Shown here: positions 18,147 to 27,746 of the stretch, one piece after another
How positions within the stretch are numbered: the stretch's first letter is position 1
Layout of the letters: every line of letters begins with the position of its first letter
Origin: Derxia lacustris
GTDB taxonomy: Bacteria; Pseudomonadota; Gammaproteobacteria; Burkholderiales; Burkholderiaceae_E
Direction of reading: 5' to 3'
DNA length: 64,000 bases
Assembly (NCBI RefSeq): GCF_002105195.1
Contig: NZ_MUHU01000013.1
Span: 98,709 to 162,708, forward strand
The notes under the pieces: model-generated
The model's database searches: none
What the model saw: only the letters and a program-made list of their open reading frames with translations
What the model was told of the DNA's origin: nothing
Program-made: the position numbers and the translations under genes

Positions 18147-20329
18147 TGGTGGGCTTTGTTTCGCAGGAGACGCGGGAGGGAGGGGACGGCGGTGCGCGGC
18201 AGCTGGGCCCATTCCGGCAGTCCGCCCTCGCGCTGCTGGCGGATCAGCAGGCCGGCAAACTCCTCGGCCGGTTGCGGTCGGCCGAACAGGAAGCCCTGCA
18301 TCACATGGCAGCCCACGCGGTACAGCAGCCCGGCCTGCTCGGCGGTTTCCACGCCCTCGGCAATCACCTTGAGGTGGAGCGTGCGGGCCATCGCGATGAT
18401 GGCTTCGATGATGGCCTCGGCATCCGAGCCGTTGCGCAGGTCGTGCACGAAGGAACGGTCGATCTTCAGCGCATCGAGCGGAAAGCGTCTGAGGTAGGCG
18501 AGCGAGGAATAGCCGGTGCCGAAGTCGTCGACCGCCAGCTTCACGCCCAGCTCGGTCAGCTCGACCAGCGCATCCACGGTGCGCGACAGGTCCTGCATCA
18601 GCATCGATTCGGTGATCTCGAGCTCGATCAGGTCGGGCTGGATGTCGGCGTCGCGGCAGGCCTCGCGCACGGTCTTGGACAGGTCGGCGCGCTGGAAATG
18701 CATGCTCGGCACATTCACCGCCACCCGCAGCTGGCCCATGCCGGCATCGCGCCAGCGGCGGATTTGCAGCGCGGTCTCGCGGATCGCCCATTCGCCCATC
18801 GGAATGATGAGCCCCGACTCCTGCGCCACCGGGATGAACTGGGCCGGCGAAATCTGCTCGCCGCGCCGGTTCCAGCGCATCAGCGCCTCGGCGCTCACCA
18901 CCAGGCCGCTGCGCACGTCGATCTGCGGCTGGTAGTGCAGCACCAGCTCGTTGCGCTCCAGCGCCTTGTGCAGGTCGCTCTCGATCTCCCAGCGCCGCAC
19001 CCGCTCGGCGATCAGGTCGGGCGAGTAGGCGCGCAGCGCATCGCCGCCGGCCGCCTTCACCGCATACATGGCGGCATCGGCGCAACGCATCAGCGTCTCG
19101 GCGCTCTGGCCGTCGTCGGGATAGCGCGCCAGTCCGACGCAGCCGGTGACGAAGTTCTCCACGCCCTGGATCACGAAGGGCTCGCGCAGCCGCGCCAGGA
19201 TGTCGGCGGCCACCGACTCGGCCATCGCGGCGCCGGCCTCGCCCTGGAGCAGCACCACGAATTCATCGCCGCCGAGCCGCGCCACCAGATGGTCGGCGGC
19301 GCGCGCCGGATCGTTGCGCCGCACCGCGTCGGTCAGGCGCCGGGCCACCTCCACCAGCAGCGCGTCGCCGCCGGTATGGCCCTGGGTGTCGTTGACGTTC
19401 TTGAAGCGGTCGAGATCGAGGAACAGCAGCGCCACATGGCCGCCCACGCCCTGGCGCGCGATGCATTCCTCGATGCGCATGTTGAACAGCCGGCGATTGG
19501 GCAGCCCGGTCAGCACATCGAATTCGGCCAGCGCGCGCACCCGCTGCTCGGCCTCCTTGCGCTGGGTGATGTCGAGGCAGGTGCCCGAGATGCGCACCAC
19601 CCGGCCGCCCTCCTCCGCATCGACCTCGCCCTCGCATTGCACATGCACCAGGCTGCCGTCGTCGCGCAGCAGGCGCAGCTCGACCTGCTGCGGCGCGCGC
19701 GTCACGCAGATGCGCTCGATCATGCCGCGCATCGGCGCCACATCGTCGGGATGCAGCCGCGACAGAAAGCGCTGGCGGTCGATGCGGCCGAGCCGTTCGG
19801 GCAGGCCGAGCATGCGGAACACCTCGCGCGAGGCATGCAGCTGCTGGCCGCGCACATTCCAGTCCCAGTTGCCCAGACGCGCCAGCGCCTGCGCCTTGGC
19901 CAGCCGGGCCCGGCTGCGCTCCAGCTCGACATGCAGCCGCGCCGAGCGCAGCAGATAGCGCACCCGGTGCGCCAGCAGCATCCATTGCTGCGACTTGACG
20001 AAGAAATCGGTCGCGCCGGCCTCGTAGGCCTGCTCGATCGAGCGCTCGTCGTCGAGGCCGGTCAGCATCAGCACCGGCACATGCCGGCCATGCGGCAGAC
20101 GGCGCAACTCGCGGCAGGCGGCAAAGCCGTCCAGCCCGGGCATGACGGCATCGAGCACGACGCAATCGGGGCGCACTTCCTCGAAGCTGTCGAGCGCGGC
20201 CTGACCGGAATCGACCTCGACGACGCGCAAATGCTGCGCGCCGAGCACGGCCGCCGTCAGCGCGCGCGCCACCGGATCGTCATCGACGAGCAGGACGCAT
20301 TCGTTTGCCGCGCGGCTCACTTGTGGCAT
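18143..20329 (-). CDS. REC-PAS-GGDEF-EAL c-di-GMP regulator
   Basis: A 728-residue cytoplasmic protein. The receiver domain (about 10-125) has VLLVDDDP, the phospho-acceptor in VVLDAVMPGLDG, and the Lys in DFFVKSQQ. A PAS-like domain (about 150-265) ends ISGTCLDITQRKEAE. The GGDEF domain (about 270-435) keeps RLGGDEFVVL. The EAL domain (about 450-700) has AEALMRWNR, ELEITES, DDFGTGYSSLAYL, KIDRSFV and AEGVETAEQ, so phosphodiesterase activity is expected; the cyclase may also be active. The ATG at 20329 has a GAGGAAA ribosome site; a GTG 13 codons upstream is less likely. It probably receives phosphate from the nearby kinase, which is an inference from position. Confidence 0.9.
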   Translation of the reverse strand: MPQVSRAANECVLLVDDDPVARALTAAVLGAQHLRVVEVDSGQAALDSFEEVRPDCVVLDAVMPGLDGFAACRELRRLPHGRHVPVLMLTGLDDERSIEQAYEAGATDFFVKSQQWMLLAHRVRYLLRSARLHVELERSRARLAKAQALARLGNWDWNVRGQQLHASREVFRMLGLPERLGRIDRQRFLSRLHPDDVAPMRGMIERICVTRAPQQVELRLLRDDGSLVHVQCEGEVDAEEGGRVVRISGTCLDITQRKEAEQRVRALAEFDVLTGLPNRRLFNMRIEECIARQGVGGHVALLFLDLDRFKNVNDTQGHTGGDALLVEVARRLTDAVRRNDPARAADHLVARLGGDEFVVLLQGEAGAAMAESVAADILARLREPFVIQGVENFVTGCVGLARYPDDGQSAETLMRCADAAMYAVKAAGGDALRAYSPDLIAERVRRWEIESDLHKALERNELVLHYQPQIDVRSGLVVSAEALMRWNRRGEQISPAQFIPVAQESGLIIPMGEWAIRETALQIRRWRDAGMGQLRVAVNVPSMHFQRADLSKTVREACRDADIQPDLIELEITESMLMQDLSRTVDALVELTELGVKLAVDDFGTGYSSLAYLRRFPLDALKIDRSFVHDLRNGSDAEAIIEAIIAMARTLHLKVIAEGVETAEQAGLLYRVGCHVMQGFLFGRPQPAEEFAGLLIRQQREGGLPEWAQLPRTAVPSLPRLLRNKAHQ

Positions 20330-20505
20330 GGGGGATTTCCTCGCGTGTTGTCCGGCGCGTGACACCACACGGCGCGCGCCTCAATCGGGTGATCGGCAGG
20401 TCACCGGAAAACTGGAGCGCGAGAAAGGACGAACAGGCCTGCCAACGGCGGCAACCGGCGGCGCTGGCCGGCGGGCATGCCGCGATGCAGCATCGCCCCT
20501 GCGCT

Positions 20506-21102
20506 TCAGCGCGCGAGCGAGTCGATGAGGCGCACCGCCTGAGCCAGCTGGGCGGCCAGCTGCTCGACCGGGCAGCCGAGCGCCGCCGCCTGCTCGGCGA
20601 TGCGCACGCGTGCGGTATCGAGATCGAGACGATGGCGCTCGGCCACCGCCTGCGCCGCCAGATCGAGATCGGGCAGGCCGGCGGCGTCGGCCGCACGCGG
20701 CTCGCGGCGCTGGCGCTGCTCGGCGGCGCGACCGAGCGCGGCGCGGATGGCCGGCACGATCTGCTTGATTTCGAGCGGCTTGACCAGATAGCCAAGCGCG
20801 CCGAGCGCGGTCGCCTCGCTGACGATTTCGGGATCGCCGAAGGCCGACAGGAACATGAAGGGCACGCCGGTATGCGCCTTGAGATAGCGCGCCACGTCCA
20901 TGCCGCTCAGGCCGTTCATGCGCATGTCGAGCAGCGCGATGTCGGGATCGACCTCGCGCGCCAGAAGAATGGCGTCGTCGCCGTTGTCGGTCTCGGTCAC
21001 ATGAAAACCGGCGTCGGTCAGCCCGTTGACCAGCGTGGCGAGCACCAGCCGATCGTCGTCGACGACCAGGATGTGGGGCTTGCTGTCTTGTGCATCGGTC
21101 AT
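20506..21102 (-). CDS. Response regulator with ANTAR-like C-terminus
   Basis: A 198-residue protein. The receiver domain (about 8-125) has ILVVDDDR, the phospho-acceptor in DIALLDMRMNGLSGMD and the Lys in GYLVKPLE. The C-terminal 60 residues (LDLAAQAVAERHRLDLDTA, then RVRIAEQAAALGCPVEQLA) resemble the three-helix ANTAR RNA-binding domain of AmiR/NasT-type antiterminators, but the match is loose. If real, the output would be control of transcript elongation. It starts 25 bases after the histidine kinase stop and is the likely cognate partner. No target hairpin could be assigned. Confidence 0.75.
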   Translation of the reverse strand: MTDAQDSKPHILVVDDDRLVLATLVNGLTDAGFHVTETDNGDDAILLAREVDPDIALLDMRMNGLSGMDVARYLKAHTGVPFMFLSAFGDPEIVSEATALGALGYLVKPLEIKQIVPAIRAALGRAAEQRQRREPRAADAAGLPDLDLAAQAVAERHRLDLDTARVRIAEQAAALGCPVEQLAAQLAQAVRLIDSLAR

Positions 21103-21127
21103 GGAGCGCCAACCTGCCTGCTGCGGC

Positions 21128-22384
21128 TCAGGGCGGGCTGCCCTCCGCACCGCCAAGCGTGAAGAAAAACGTCGCGCCCTGGCCGGTGCGCGCATCGGCC
21201 CAGATGCGGCCACCGTGGCGTCTGACGATGCGACTGACGGTCGCCAGACCGATGCCCGTTCCGGGAAATTCGTTTTCGCCATGCAGCCGCGAAAACAATT
21301 GGAAAAGCTTATCGCTTTTGGCGAGGTCGAACCCGACCCCATTGTCACGAACGTAATAGACCAGTCCGCCGCCCTGCATGCGGGCGCCCAGCTCGATCTC
21401 GGCGAACGGGCAGTTGCGGGTGAATTTCCAGGCGTTGCCGAGCAGGTTCTCCAGCAGCGCCTTCATCATGTTGGCGTCGGCCCAGGCGACCACGTCGCCG
21501 CGCACCGTGAGCCGGCCCTGGCGCTGCGGTTCGGTGTCGATCAGGTCGGCGCAGATCTGGCGCGCGATGCGGCCCAGATCGACCGACTCGCGCGCGAGCG
21601 CATCGGCGGCGCCGCGCGACACCGCCAGCAGGCCGCTGCACATGCCCAGCATCAGGTCGCAGAGCGATTCGATGCGCTGCACATAGGCATGGCCATGCTC
21701 GGGCAGCAGCTGGGCGAAGTCTTCCTCGATGAGCCGGGCGAAACCCTGGATGCGCCGCACCGGCGCGCGCAGGTCGTGCGACACCGCGTGATTGAAGCTC
21801 TCGAGTTCATGGCGCAGCGCGGCGGCCTCGGCCAGCTCGCGCCGCAGCGCCTCGTCGCGCTCGTAGCCGGCGCGCAGATAGACCGCCAGCGTGCGCAGCG
21901 CGCGTGCCGCAAACGCGTAGAGCGCGCCGGCATCGGCATCGGCTGCCACGTCGAAGCTGAGCAGCGCGGCATGGCGCTGGCCGGTCTCGGCCACGGTGCG
22001 CACGGTCAGGATCTCCTCGTGCGACAGCCAGCGCCGCAGCGCGTCGGTCACGCCGTCGAAGGCCAGCGCCACCTCGCGCAACCGATGACCGCCCCACAGA
22101 CCTTCGCCGTCGCCGGCGCCGGCAATGCGCTCGGGCCGCTCGCCGTCGCGGAACACCACCAGCATGCAGCGCGCACAGCCGGCCGCCATGAGCAGCTCGC
22201 GCAGCCGGTCGAGCATGCGGGCGAGCGGATCGCGCGCCACCACCACTTCGAGCAGTCGCGCCGCCGCCGCCTCGCCGCCGAGCGCCAGCCGGTCGAGCGG
22301 CTCGCCCGCCGTGCGTGCTGCCGCCAGCGCCGGGCTCGGCGCCTCGTCCCCGGCATTGCCCTCGCCGGGCCGTCGACCCACCAT
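21128..22384 (-). CDS. Cytoplasmic sensor histidine kinase
   Basis: A 418-residue kinase without membrane segments. Residues about 40-185 look like a GAF-type sensory domain (LLEVVVARDPLARMLDRL and following). The dimerisation and phosphotransfer helix contains NHAVSHDLRAPVRRIQGF with the phosphorylated His. The ATPase domain has the N-box LLENLLGNAWKFT, G1 VRDNGVGFD and G2 GTGIGLATVSRI. It resembles phytochrome-type light-sensor kinases in the H-box, but the N-terminus lacks a recognised chromophore site. It begins 10 bases after flgL and is followed by a response regulator, so it is probably expressed with the late hook genes. Confidence 0.85.
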   Translation of the reverse strand: MVGRRPGEGNAGDEAPSPALAAARTAGEPLDRLALGGEAAAARLLEVVVARDPLARMLDRLRELLMAAGCARCMLVVFRDGERPERIAGAGDGEGLWGGHRLREVALAFDGVTDALRRWLSHEEILTVRTVAETGQRHAALLSFDVAADADAGALYAFAARALRTLAVYLRAGYERDEALRRELAEAAALRHELESFNHAVSHDLRAPVRRIQGFARLIEEDFAQLLPEHGHAYVQRIESLCDLMLGMCSGLLAVSRGAADALARESVDLGRIARQICADLIDTEPQRQGRLTVRGDVVAWADANMMKALLENLLGNAWKFTRNCPFAEIELGARMQGGGLVYYVRDNGVGFDLAKSDKLFQLFSRLHGENEFPGTGIGLATVSRIVRRHGGRIWADARTGQGATFFFTLGGAEGSPP

Positions 22385-22394
22385 GTCGTTCCGA

Positions 22395-23606
22395 TCAGAT
22401 GTAGTTGAACAGGTTCTGCTTGGACACCGACGACACCACCTTGCTCAGCGCCTCGTAGCCGGTCTGCGCCGCCGACAGCTGCGACGCCGCCGCCGCCATG
22501 TCCAGATCGACCACGTCCGACAGCCGGCCAGCCACGTCGTTGCTGCGCAGCGCATTGATGTCGGACTGGCGGTCGATCTCGGCCAGCTGGTTGCCGAAGC
22601 GGTTGCGCACCTGCTCGATACGGTCGAAACCGCGATCCAGATTCGCCAGCCCGATGCGCAGCGAATCGCTCAGCACCGAATCGCTGATCTGCCCCGACGA
22701 CCATTTGTCGACCGCATCCGACACCGCACGGATGGTAGTGAAAATGTCGCGCGTCTGCGCCGGGCCCACGTCGAAGCTGTCGCCATTGTTGGGCGTGCCC
22801 TTGATCGACACCGACAGCGCCGGCCCGACCGAAATCTGGCTGCCGTCGTTGTAGGGCGCGCCCGACACCAGATTGGCGCCGGTGCTCTTGTCGATCACGT
22901 CGTAGGTGGTCACGCCGGCAGCGACCTTGAACTTGATGCTGTAGGCCGCGCTGGTCAGCGCCGTCGGCGTGCTGACCATGCCGGCATCGATCTTGGCCGC
23001 GCCGGTGTTGCCGCTGGCGGCGGCGGTCTCGATCACGCCATTGCCGCCCTTCACGTCGAAGAACAGCTCCGAGCCCGAGGTGTTGGTGGTGGTGCTGACG
23101 GTGCTCGACAGGTCGAGCTGCTTCTGGCCGTTGTCGCCGGTGTAGTTGGCGATGCCGCCCGAGAACTGCACCGGCCGGGTGTCGTCGCGGTAGCCGGCAA
23201 AGATGTAGCGGCCCGACTCGTCCTGGGTGTTGGCCAGATTGACCAGCTCGTCGAGCTTGCCGCGCATCGCGGTGGCGATCTGCTTGCGGTCGCTGCCGGC
23301 GAGCGCGGCATTGCCCAGTTGCAGCATCGATTCGCGCGCGCCCTGCACCGTGTCGCTGATGTTGGCCAGCACCGAGTCGGTGAACTGCATGGTGTTCTTG
23401 GCGTTGGCGATGTTGCGCGCGTACTGGCCGGTCGTGTCCTTCTGCACCGTGAGCTCGGCGGCGCGCACCGCGCCCGACGGGTCGTCGGCCGCCGAGTTGA
23501 TGCGCTTGCCCGAAGCGAACTGGAGCTGGGCCCGGTACAGCTCGCTCTGGCTGCGCGAGATGCCGGTGGCGCCCAGCTGATTCATGGTGACGGTTGCGAT
23601 GCGCAT
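22395..23606 (-). CDS. flgL: Flagellar hook-filament junction protein FlgL (HAP3)
   Basis: A 403-residue axial protein joining hook to filament with FlgK, exported by the flagellar type III system. The N-terminus MRIATVTMNQLGATGISRSQ and the flagellin-like segment FASGKRINSAADDPSGAV are typical, as are the C-terminal heptads QLSAAQTGYEALSKVVSSVS. The central 120 residues form the variable domain. It follows flgK after 16 bases and precedes the kinase gene by 10, so it is an internal member of the flg run. FlgN (35.0 kb) would be its export chaperone. Confidence 0.95.
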   Translation of the reverse strand: MRIATVTMNQLGATGISRSQSELYRAQLQFASGKRINSAADDPSGAVRAAELTVQKDTTGQYARNIANAKNTMQFTDSVLANISDTVQGARESMLQLGNAALAGSDRKQIATAMRGKLDELVNLANTQDESGRYIFAGYRDDTRPVQFSGGIANYTGDNGQKQLDLSSTVSTTTNTSGSELFFDVKGGNGVIETAAASGNTGAAKIDAGMVSTPTALTSAAYSIKFKVAAGVTTYDVIDKSTGANLVSGAPYNDGSQISVGPALSVSIKGTPNNGDSFDVGPAQTRDIFTTIRAVSDAVDKWSSGQISDSVLSDSLRIGLANLDRGFDRIEQVRNRFGNQLAEIDRQSDINALRSNDVAGRLSDVVDLDMAAAASQLSAAQTGYEALSKVVSSVSKQNLFNYI

Positions 23607-23622
23607 GGGAATCCTCGGTCGG

Positions 23623-25524
23623 TCAGCCGGCCAGCGTGAGCCAGGTCTTGAACATGTCGTCGGCGATCGAAATCGACTTGGCCGCCGCCTGATAGGCCTG
23701 CTGGTACTTGAGCAGGTTGGTCGCTTCCTCGTCCAGATTCACCGCCGAGACGCTCTGCTCCTCGGTGGTGATCTGGTCGAGCAGATGGCTGCTGGCCGTG
23801 GTCTCGATCGCCATCGAGGCGGCGCGGTTGCCGACGGTGCCGGCCAGCTCGGTGTTGAGGCTGGTGAGCGTCTGGTTGTCGGCCACCGGGTTCTTGGCGA
23901 TGGCCGCCATCGCAACCAGATTGCGGTTGTCGCCGGTGCTGTTGGCCGTCGGGCCGATGGTGAAGCTGTCGCCGCTGCGCGCCACGCCGGCCATCGTCAG
24001 GCTCCAGCCGTTGAGGCTGAACTTGCCGTTGGCGTCGAGCTTGCCCGACTGGGCCGTGCCGCCGTTGACGCTGTAGGTGAAGTCGGTGGCGCTGGTGAAG
24101 TTGAGCGTGACCGGTTGCAGCAGATTGGGATCGCGCGTCGGCCCGTCGACCGTCACCGCGGTGATGCTGCCGGTGCCGGTGTTGGTGCCGGTCGCCTGGC
24201 CGATCACCGGATTGGACGAGGCCAGCTTGGCGGTATCGCGCAGCAGCATGCGGAAGTCGGATGCCGCCTCGCGCGTGGGTTGCAGGATGAACACGTCGCC
24301 GGCCTGCGCATTGACCGAGCCCACATCCACCTTGATGCCGTCGGACGAGGTGATGGAGCTGGGCGACGGCAGGCCCGAGAAGGTGGTGGTGACGCCATCG
24401 GTCAGCCGGGTCATCGACCACTGGCTGCCGTCGTAGGCGAGCCGGTAGTCCGAGCCCTTGAGCTGGGTCGGATCGCTGATGCTCATGGTCACCCGGCCGG
24501 TGGTGGTGGGCAGCGCCACCACCCGGGCCGGGCCGAGCGAGAACATCGGCAGCCCCGCATTGCCCTCGGCGTCGTTGCCGAGCGCCTGCTGCACATTGAA
24601 GGCCGAGCCGACCGAGGCCGCGATGCGGCCGATGTTGTTGCGCGCCGAGGCGATGTCGCTCTGCACCAGCAGGTCGCCGCCGATGGTGCCGCCCAGATCG
24701 ATGCCGTCCTTGAGCTGGTGCGACGCGCCGCCGGTGCCGGCGCCGGCAATGGCGATCGCATAGCTCGACGGATCGGAATCGCCGGGCTGCACCGACAGCC
24801 GGCCGACCGAGCCTTGCAGCACCAGCGGATCGCCCGAGGCCAGGAACAGCTGCACCCGGCCGTCGGGCATTTGCAGCGAGTTCACCTTGATGTCCTTCGA
24901 CATGTCGCGGATCAGCGAGTCGCGCTGGTCGAGCAGATCGTTCGGCGTCAGCCCCGAGCCGACCTGGGTCGCGATCTGGTCGTTGAGCTGGGCGATCTGC
25001 TGCGCCATCGCATTCACGCGCACGACCGAGGTGTTGAGATCCTGGCCGATCTGCGCCGTCATCGAGCCGAGCTGGGCATCGAGGTCGGAAGTGCGCACCG
25101 CGAACGAGTTGGCCTTCGACAGCACCGACTGGCGGTCGGCCTGGCTGGTCGGGCGCGCGGTCGCGTCCTGGATCGCGCCGAAGAAATCGTCGGCGGCCTG
25201 GGTGATGCTGGTCTCGGTCTGGGTCAGCAGATCGGCCACGCGGTTCAGCAGGTTCTGCTGGGTGCTGGCCGAGCTGGCCGCCGCGGTCGCGCTGTTCACC
25301 TGGGCGGTGATGAGCGCGTTGGCGGCCCGGGTCACGCCGGTCACGTCCACGCCGATGCCCTGCACCGTCGACCCGCTCTGCGAGCCGATGGAGGCGCGCT
25401 GCGTGATCTGCTGGCGCGCATAGCCCGGCGTGTTGACGTTGGCGATGTTGTGGCTGGTGGTGGCGATGCCCATGCTCGCGGCATTCAGCCCCGACCGGCC
25501 GATCGACATCAGGGATGCGGTCAT
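23623..25524 (-). CDS. flgK: Flagellar hook-associated protein FlgK (HAP1)
   Basis: A 633-residue hook-filament junction protein. The N-terminal flagellar rod/hook motif SHNIANVNTPGYARQQI and the C-terminal SVSAVNLDEEATNLLKYQQA are the conserved ends that form the D0/D1 core. The middle 400 residues are the variable surface domain. Length fits the family range. It lies downstream of flgJ after a 115-base gap, in which no strong promoter was recognised, and upstream of flgL. Confidence 0.95.
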   Translation of the reverse strand: MTASLMSIGRSGLNAASMGIATTSHNIANVNTPGYARQQITQRASIGSQSGSTVQGIGVDVTGVTRAANALITAQVNSATAAASSASTQQNLLNRVADLLTQTETSITQAADDFFGAIQDATARPTSQADRQSVLSKANSFAVRTSDLDAQLGSMTAQIGQDLNTSVVRVNAMAQQIAQLNDQIATQVGSGLTPNDLLDQRDSLIRDMSKDIKVNSLQMPDGRVQLFLASGDPLVLQGSVGRLSVQPGDSDPSSYAIAIAGAGTGGASHQLKDGIDLGGTIGGDLLVQSDIASARNNIGRIAASVGSAFNVQQALGNDAEGNAGLPMFSLGPARVVALPTTTGRVTMSISDPTQLKGSDYRLAYDGSQWSMTRLTDGVTTTFSGLPSPSSITSSDGIKVDVGSVNAQAGDVFILQPTREAASDFRMLLRDTAKLASSNPVIGQATGTNTGTGSITAVTVDGPTRDPNLLQPVTLNFTSATDFTYSVNGGTAQSGKLDANGKFSLNGWSLTMAGVARSGDSFTIGPTANSTGDNRNLVAMAAIAKNPVADNQTLTSLNTELAGTVGNRAASMAIETTASSHLLDQITTEEQSVSAVNLDEEATNLLKYQQAYQAAAKSISIADDMFKTWLTLAG

Positions 25525-25639
25525 GCTCGTCGCCCTCGAAGGTTGGCGGGATGGGCGCGGCGTGCGCGCCCGACGTCTGTGATTTCGGCCGCCGGCGCCG
25601 GCTCTGTAGCCGGCCCGATCGATGGAACAGCGGCCCGGC

Positions 25640-26602
25640 TCAGGCGGTGCGCGACAGCCGCAGCGCGGTGTTGATGGTGGCGGTCAGCTTGTCGGCATAG
25701 GCCGGGTCGGTGGCATAGCCGGCGGACTGGAGCGCGGTGGCAAAGCCGCGTGCCGAGTTCTGCTGGAGCGCGGCCGCATAACGCGGCTTGTTGCCGACGA
25801 TCTGCGCATAGTCGGCAAACGAGTCGGCATAGCTGTCGTAGGCGCGGAACTTTTCCGTGCGCTGCACCGCCTTGCCGTTGACGTACTCGGTCGTCACGGC
25901 ATCGACGGTCTTGCCCTTCCAGTCGGGCGTGGCCTTGATGCCGAACAGGTTGTGGCTCGGCGTGCCGTCGCGGCCGACGATCTGCTTCTTGCCCCAGCCG
26001 GTTTCGAGCGCCGCCTGGCCGATCATGTATTGCGCCGGCACGCCGGTGCGCGATTCGGCCTCGCGCGCCTCGTTCCACATCTGGCGCACGAAGCCCTGGG
26101 CGCCGCCGGTGGCCGGCGTGGTGGCGTTGGCATTGGCGGTCGCGGTGCTCACCGCGCCAAAGCTCGCGCGGCGGCCGTTCTTCTGCACCGTGCCGGCGTC
26201 GGCGCCGTTGTCCTCGGCGCCACGCGTGGCGGCCTCCAGCTTCTGCAGCCGGGCCGAATCGGGCTCCTCGACATGCAGGCCCTTGGCCAGCTGCTGCACC
26301 ACCATGTCGGCCAGCCCCACGCCCTTGCCGCCGTTGGCCTTGCCGAGCGAGGCCACCAGTTCCTGGTCGAACATGCCCTGATAGGTCTTGGCCTCGTTGC
26401 CGCCGCTCAGCTCGCCCTGGGGCACGGTGTCGCGCATGCTCTTGACGAGCGTGTTCATGAACACCGACTCGAACTGCTGGGCCGCGCCGCGCAAGGCCTT
26501 GTTCGGATCCTTCGAGGCATTCGCGCGCAGGCTGTCGAGCGTGCGTGCATCGGTGGCAAGGCCATTGCCGGAACTGGTGTCGATCGCATTCGAGAAAGCC
26601 AT
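25640..26602 (-). CDS. flgJ: Flagellar rod assembly protein/muramidase FlgJ
   Basis: A 320-residue two-domain protein. The N-terminal rod-scaffold domain (about 35-110) has AAQQFESVFMNTLVKSMRDT and GMFDQELVASLGK. A low-complexity Ala/Thr linker (about 140-170) leads to a glucosaminidase-type domain with the catalytic Glu in GQAALETGWGKKQ and the NLFGIKA motif. It opens peptidoglycan for the growing rod. The dual-domain form is usual for gamma- and betaproteobacteria. The ATG giving MAFSNAID is chosen; the reading frame upstream overlaps flgI and is not coding. It starts 17 bases after flgI. Confidence 0.94.
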   Translation of the reverse strand: MAFSNAIDTSSGNGLATDARTLDSLRANASKDPNKALRGAAQQFESVFMNTLVKSMRDTVPQGELSGGNEAKTYQGMFDQELVASLGKANGGKGVGLADMVVQQLAKGLHVEEPDSARLQKLEAATRGAEDNGADAGTVQKNGRRASFGAVSTATANANATTPATGGAQGFVRQMWNEAREAESRTGVPAQYMIGQAALETGWGKKQIVGRDGTPSHNLFGIKATPDWKGKTVDAVTTEYVNGKAVQRTEKFRAYDSYADSFADYAQIVGNKPRYAAALQQNSARGFATALQSAGYATDPAYADKLTATINTALRLSRTA

Positions 26603-26619
26603 TGCGGGTCCGCCCTTCG

Positions 26620-27726
26620 TCAGATGATTTCGAGTTCGGCGCGCAGCGCGCCGCTGGCCTTGAGGGCCTGGAGAATCGCCAGCAGGTCCTGCGGCGTGGC
26701 GCCCAGCGTGTTGAGCGCCTTGACCACGTCGGCCAGCTTGGCCGCGCCCGGCAGCAGGATGAGCTTGCCCGGATCGGCCTTGATGGAAATGTCGCTCTGC
26801 TGCGCCACCACCGTCTGCCCGCCCGACAGCGCATTGGGCTGGCTGATGACGGGCGTGGAGCTGATCGTGACCGAGAGGTTGCCGTGGGCGATGGCCGCCG
26901 GCTCCAGCGTCACGTTCTGGTTCATCGCGATCGAGCCGGTGCGCGCGTTGATGACCACCTTGGCCGCCGAGCCGCTCGCATCCACGTTGATCTCTTCGAG
27001 CTGGCCGAGGAAGGCCACGCGGTCGTTCGACTCGACCGGCACCCGCACTTCGATGGAACGGCCGTCGAGCGCGCGCGCCGTGCCGGTGCCCAGATTGCGG
27101 TTGATCGCATCGACCACGCGGCGCGCCACCGAGAAGTCGCTGCTGAACAGATCGAGTCGCAGGCTGTCGCCCTGGGCAAAGGGGCTGGCCACCGCGCGTT
27201 CCACCGTGGCGCCGCCCGGAATGCGCCCGGCCGCCAGATGATTTACCTGCGCCTTCGAGCCGCCGGCCGAGGCGCCCGCGCCCGCCACCACCACATTGCC
27301 CTGGGCGATCGCGTACACATTGCCGTCGGCGCCCTTGAGCGGCGTCATCAGCAGGGTGCCGCCCTTCACGCTCTTGGCATTGCCCATCGACGACACGGTC
27401 ACGTCGAGCGGCTGGCCCGGCGCGGCAAACGCCGGCAGCGCCGCCGTCACCATCACCGAGGCCACGTTCTTGAGTTGCAGCGACTGGCCCGGCGGCAGGT
27501 TCACGCCCATCTGGCCCAGCATGCTCTGGATGCTCTGCACCGTGAACGGCGTCTGCGTGGTCTGGTCGCCGGTGCCGTCGAGGCCCACCACCAGGCCATA
27601 GCCCACCAGCTGGTTGTCGCGCACGCCGGCAATGCTCGCCACATCCTTGATGCGGTCGGCGCGCGCGTCGTGCGCCCAGCCGAAGCCGATCGCGACGGCC
27701 AGCACAAAGAGGTAGAAGCGATTCAT
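26620..27726 (-). CDS. flgI: Flagellar P-ring protein FlgI
   Basis: A 368-residue periplasmic protein forming the P ring around the rod. A cleavable signal peptide, MNRFYLFVLAVAIGFGWAHDARA, precedes the mature start DRIKDVASIAGVRDNQLVGYG, which is nearly invariant in FlgI. The C-terminus LPGAAKLADVVKALNTLGATP is also characteristic. The ATG at 27726 gives the signal peptide; a GTG three codons upstream is possible. Twenty bases separate it from flgH. FlgA (33.4 kb) is its assembly chaperone. Confidence 0.95.
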   Translation of the reverse strand: MNRFYLFVLAVAIGFGWAHDARADRIKDVASIAGVRDNQLVGYGLVVGLDGTGDQTTQTPFTVQSIQSMLGQMGVNLPPGQSLQLKNVASVMVTAALPAFAAPGQPLDVTVSSMGNAKSVKGGTLLMTPLKGADGNVYAIAQGNVVVAGAGASAGGSKAQVNHLAAGRIPGGATVERAVASPFAQGDSLRLDLFSSDFSVARRVVDAINRNLGTGTARALDGRSIEVRVPVESNDRVAFLGQLEEINVDASGSAAKVVINARTGSIAMNQNVTLEPAAIAHGNLSVTISSTPVISQPNALSGGQTVVAQQSDISIKADPGKLILLPGAAKLADVVKALNTLGATPQDLLAILQALKASGALRAELEII

Positions 27727-27746
27727 GTATTGCACGGCGACTCCGT

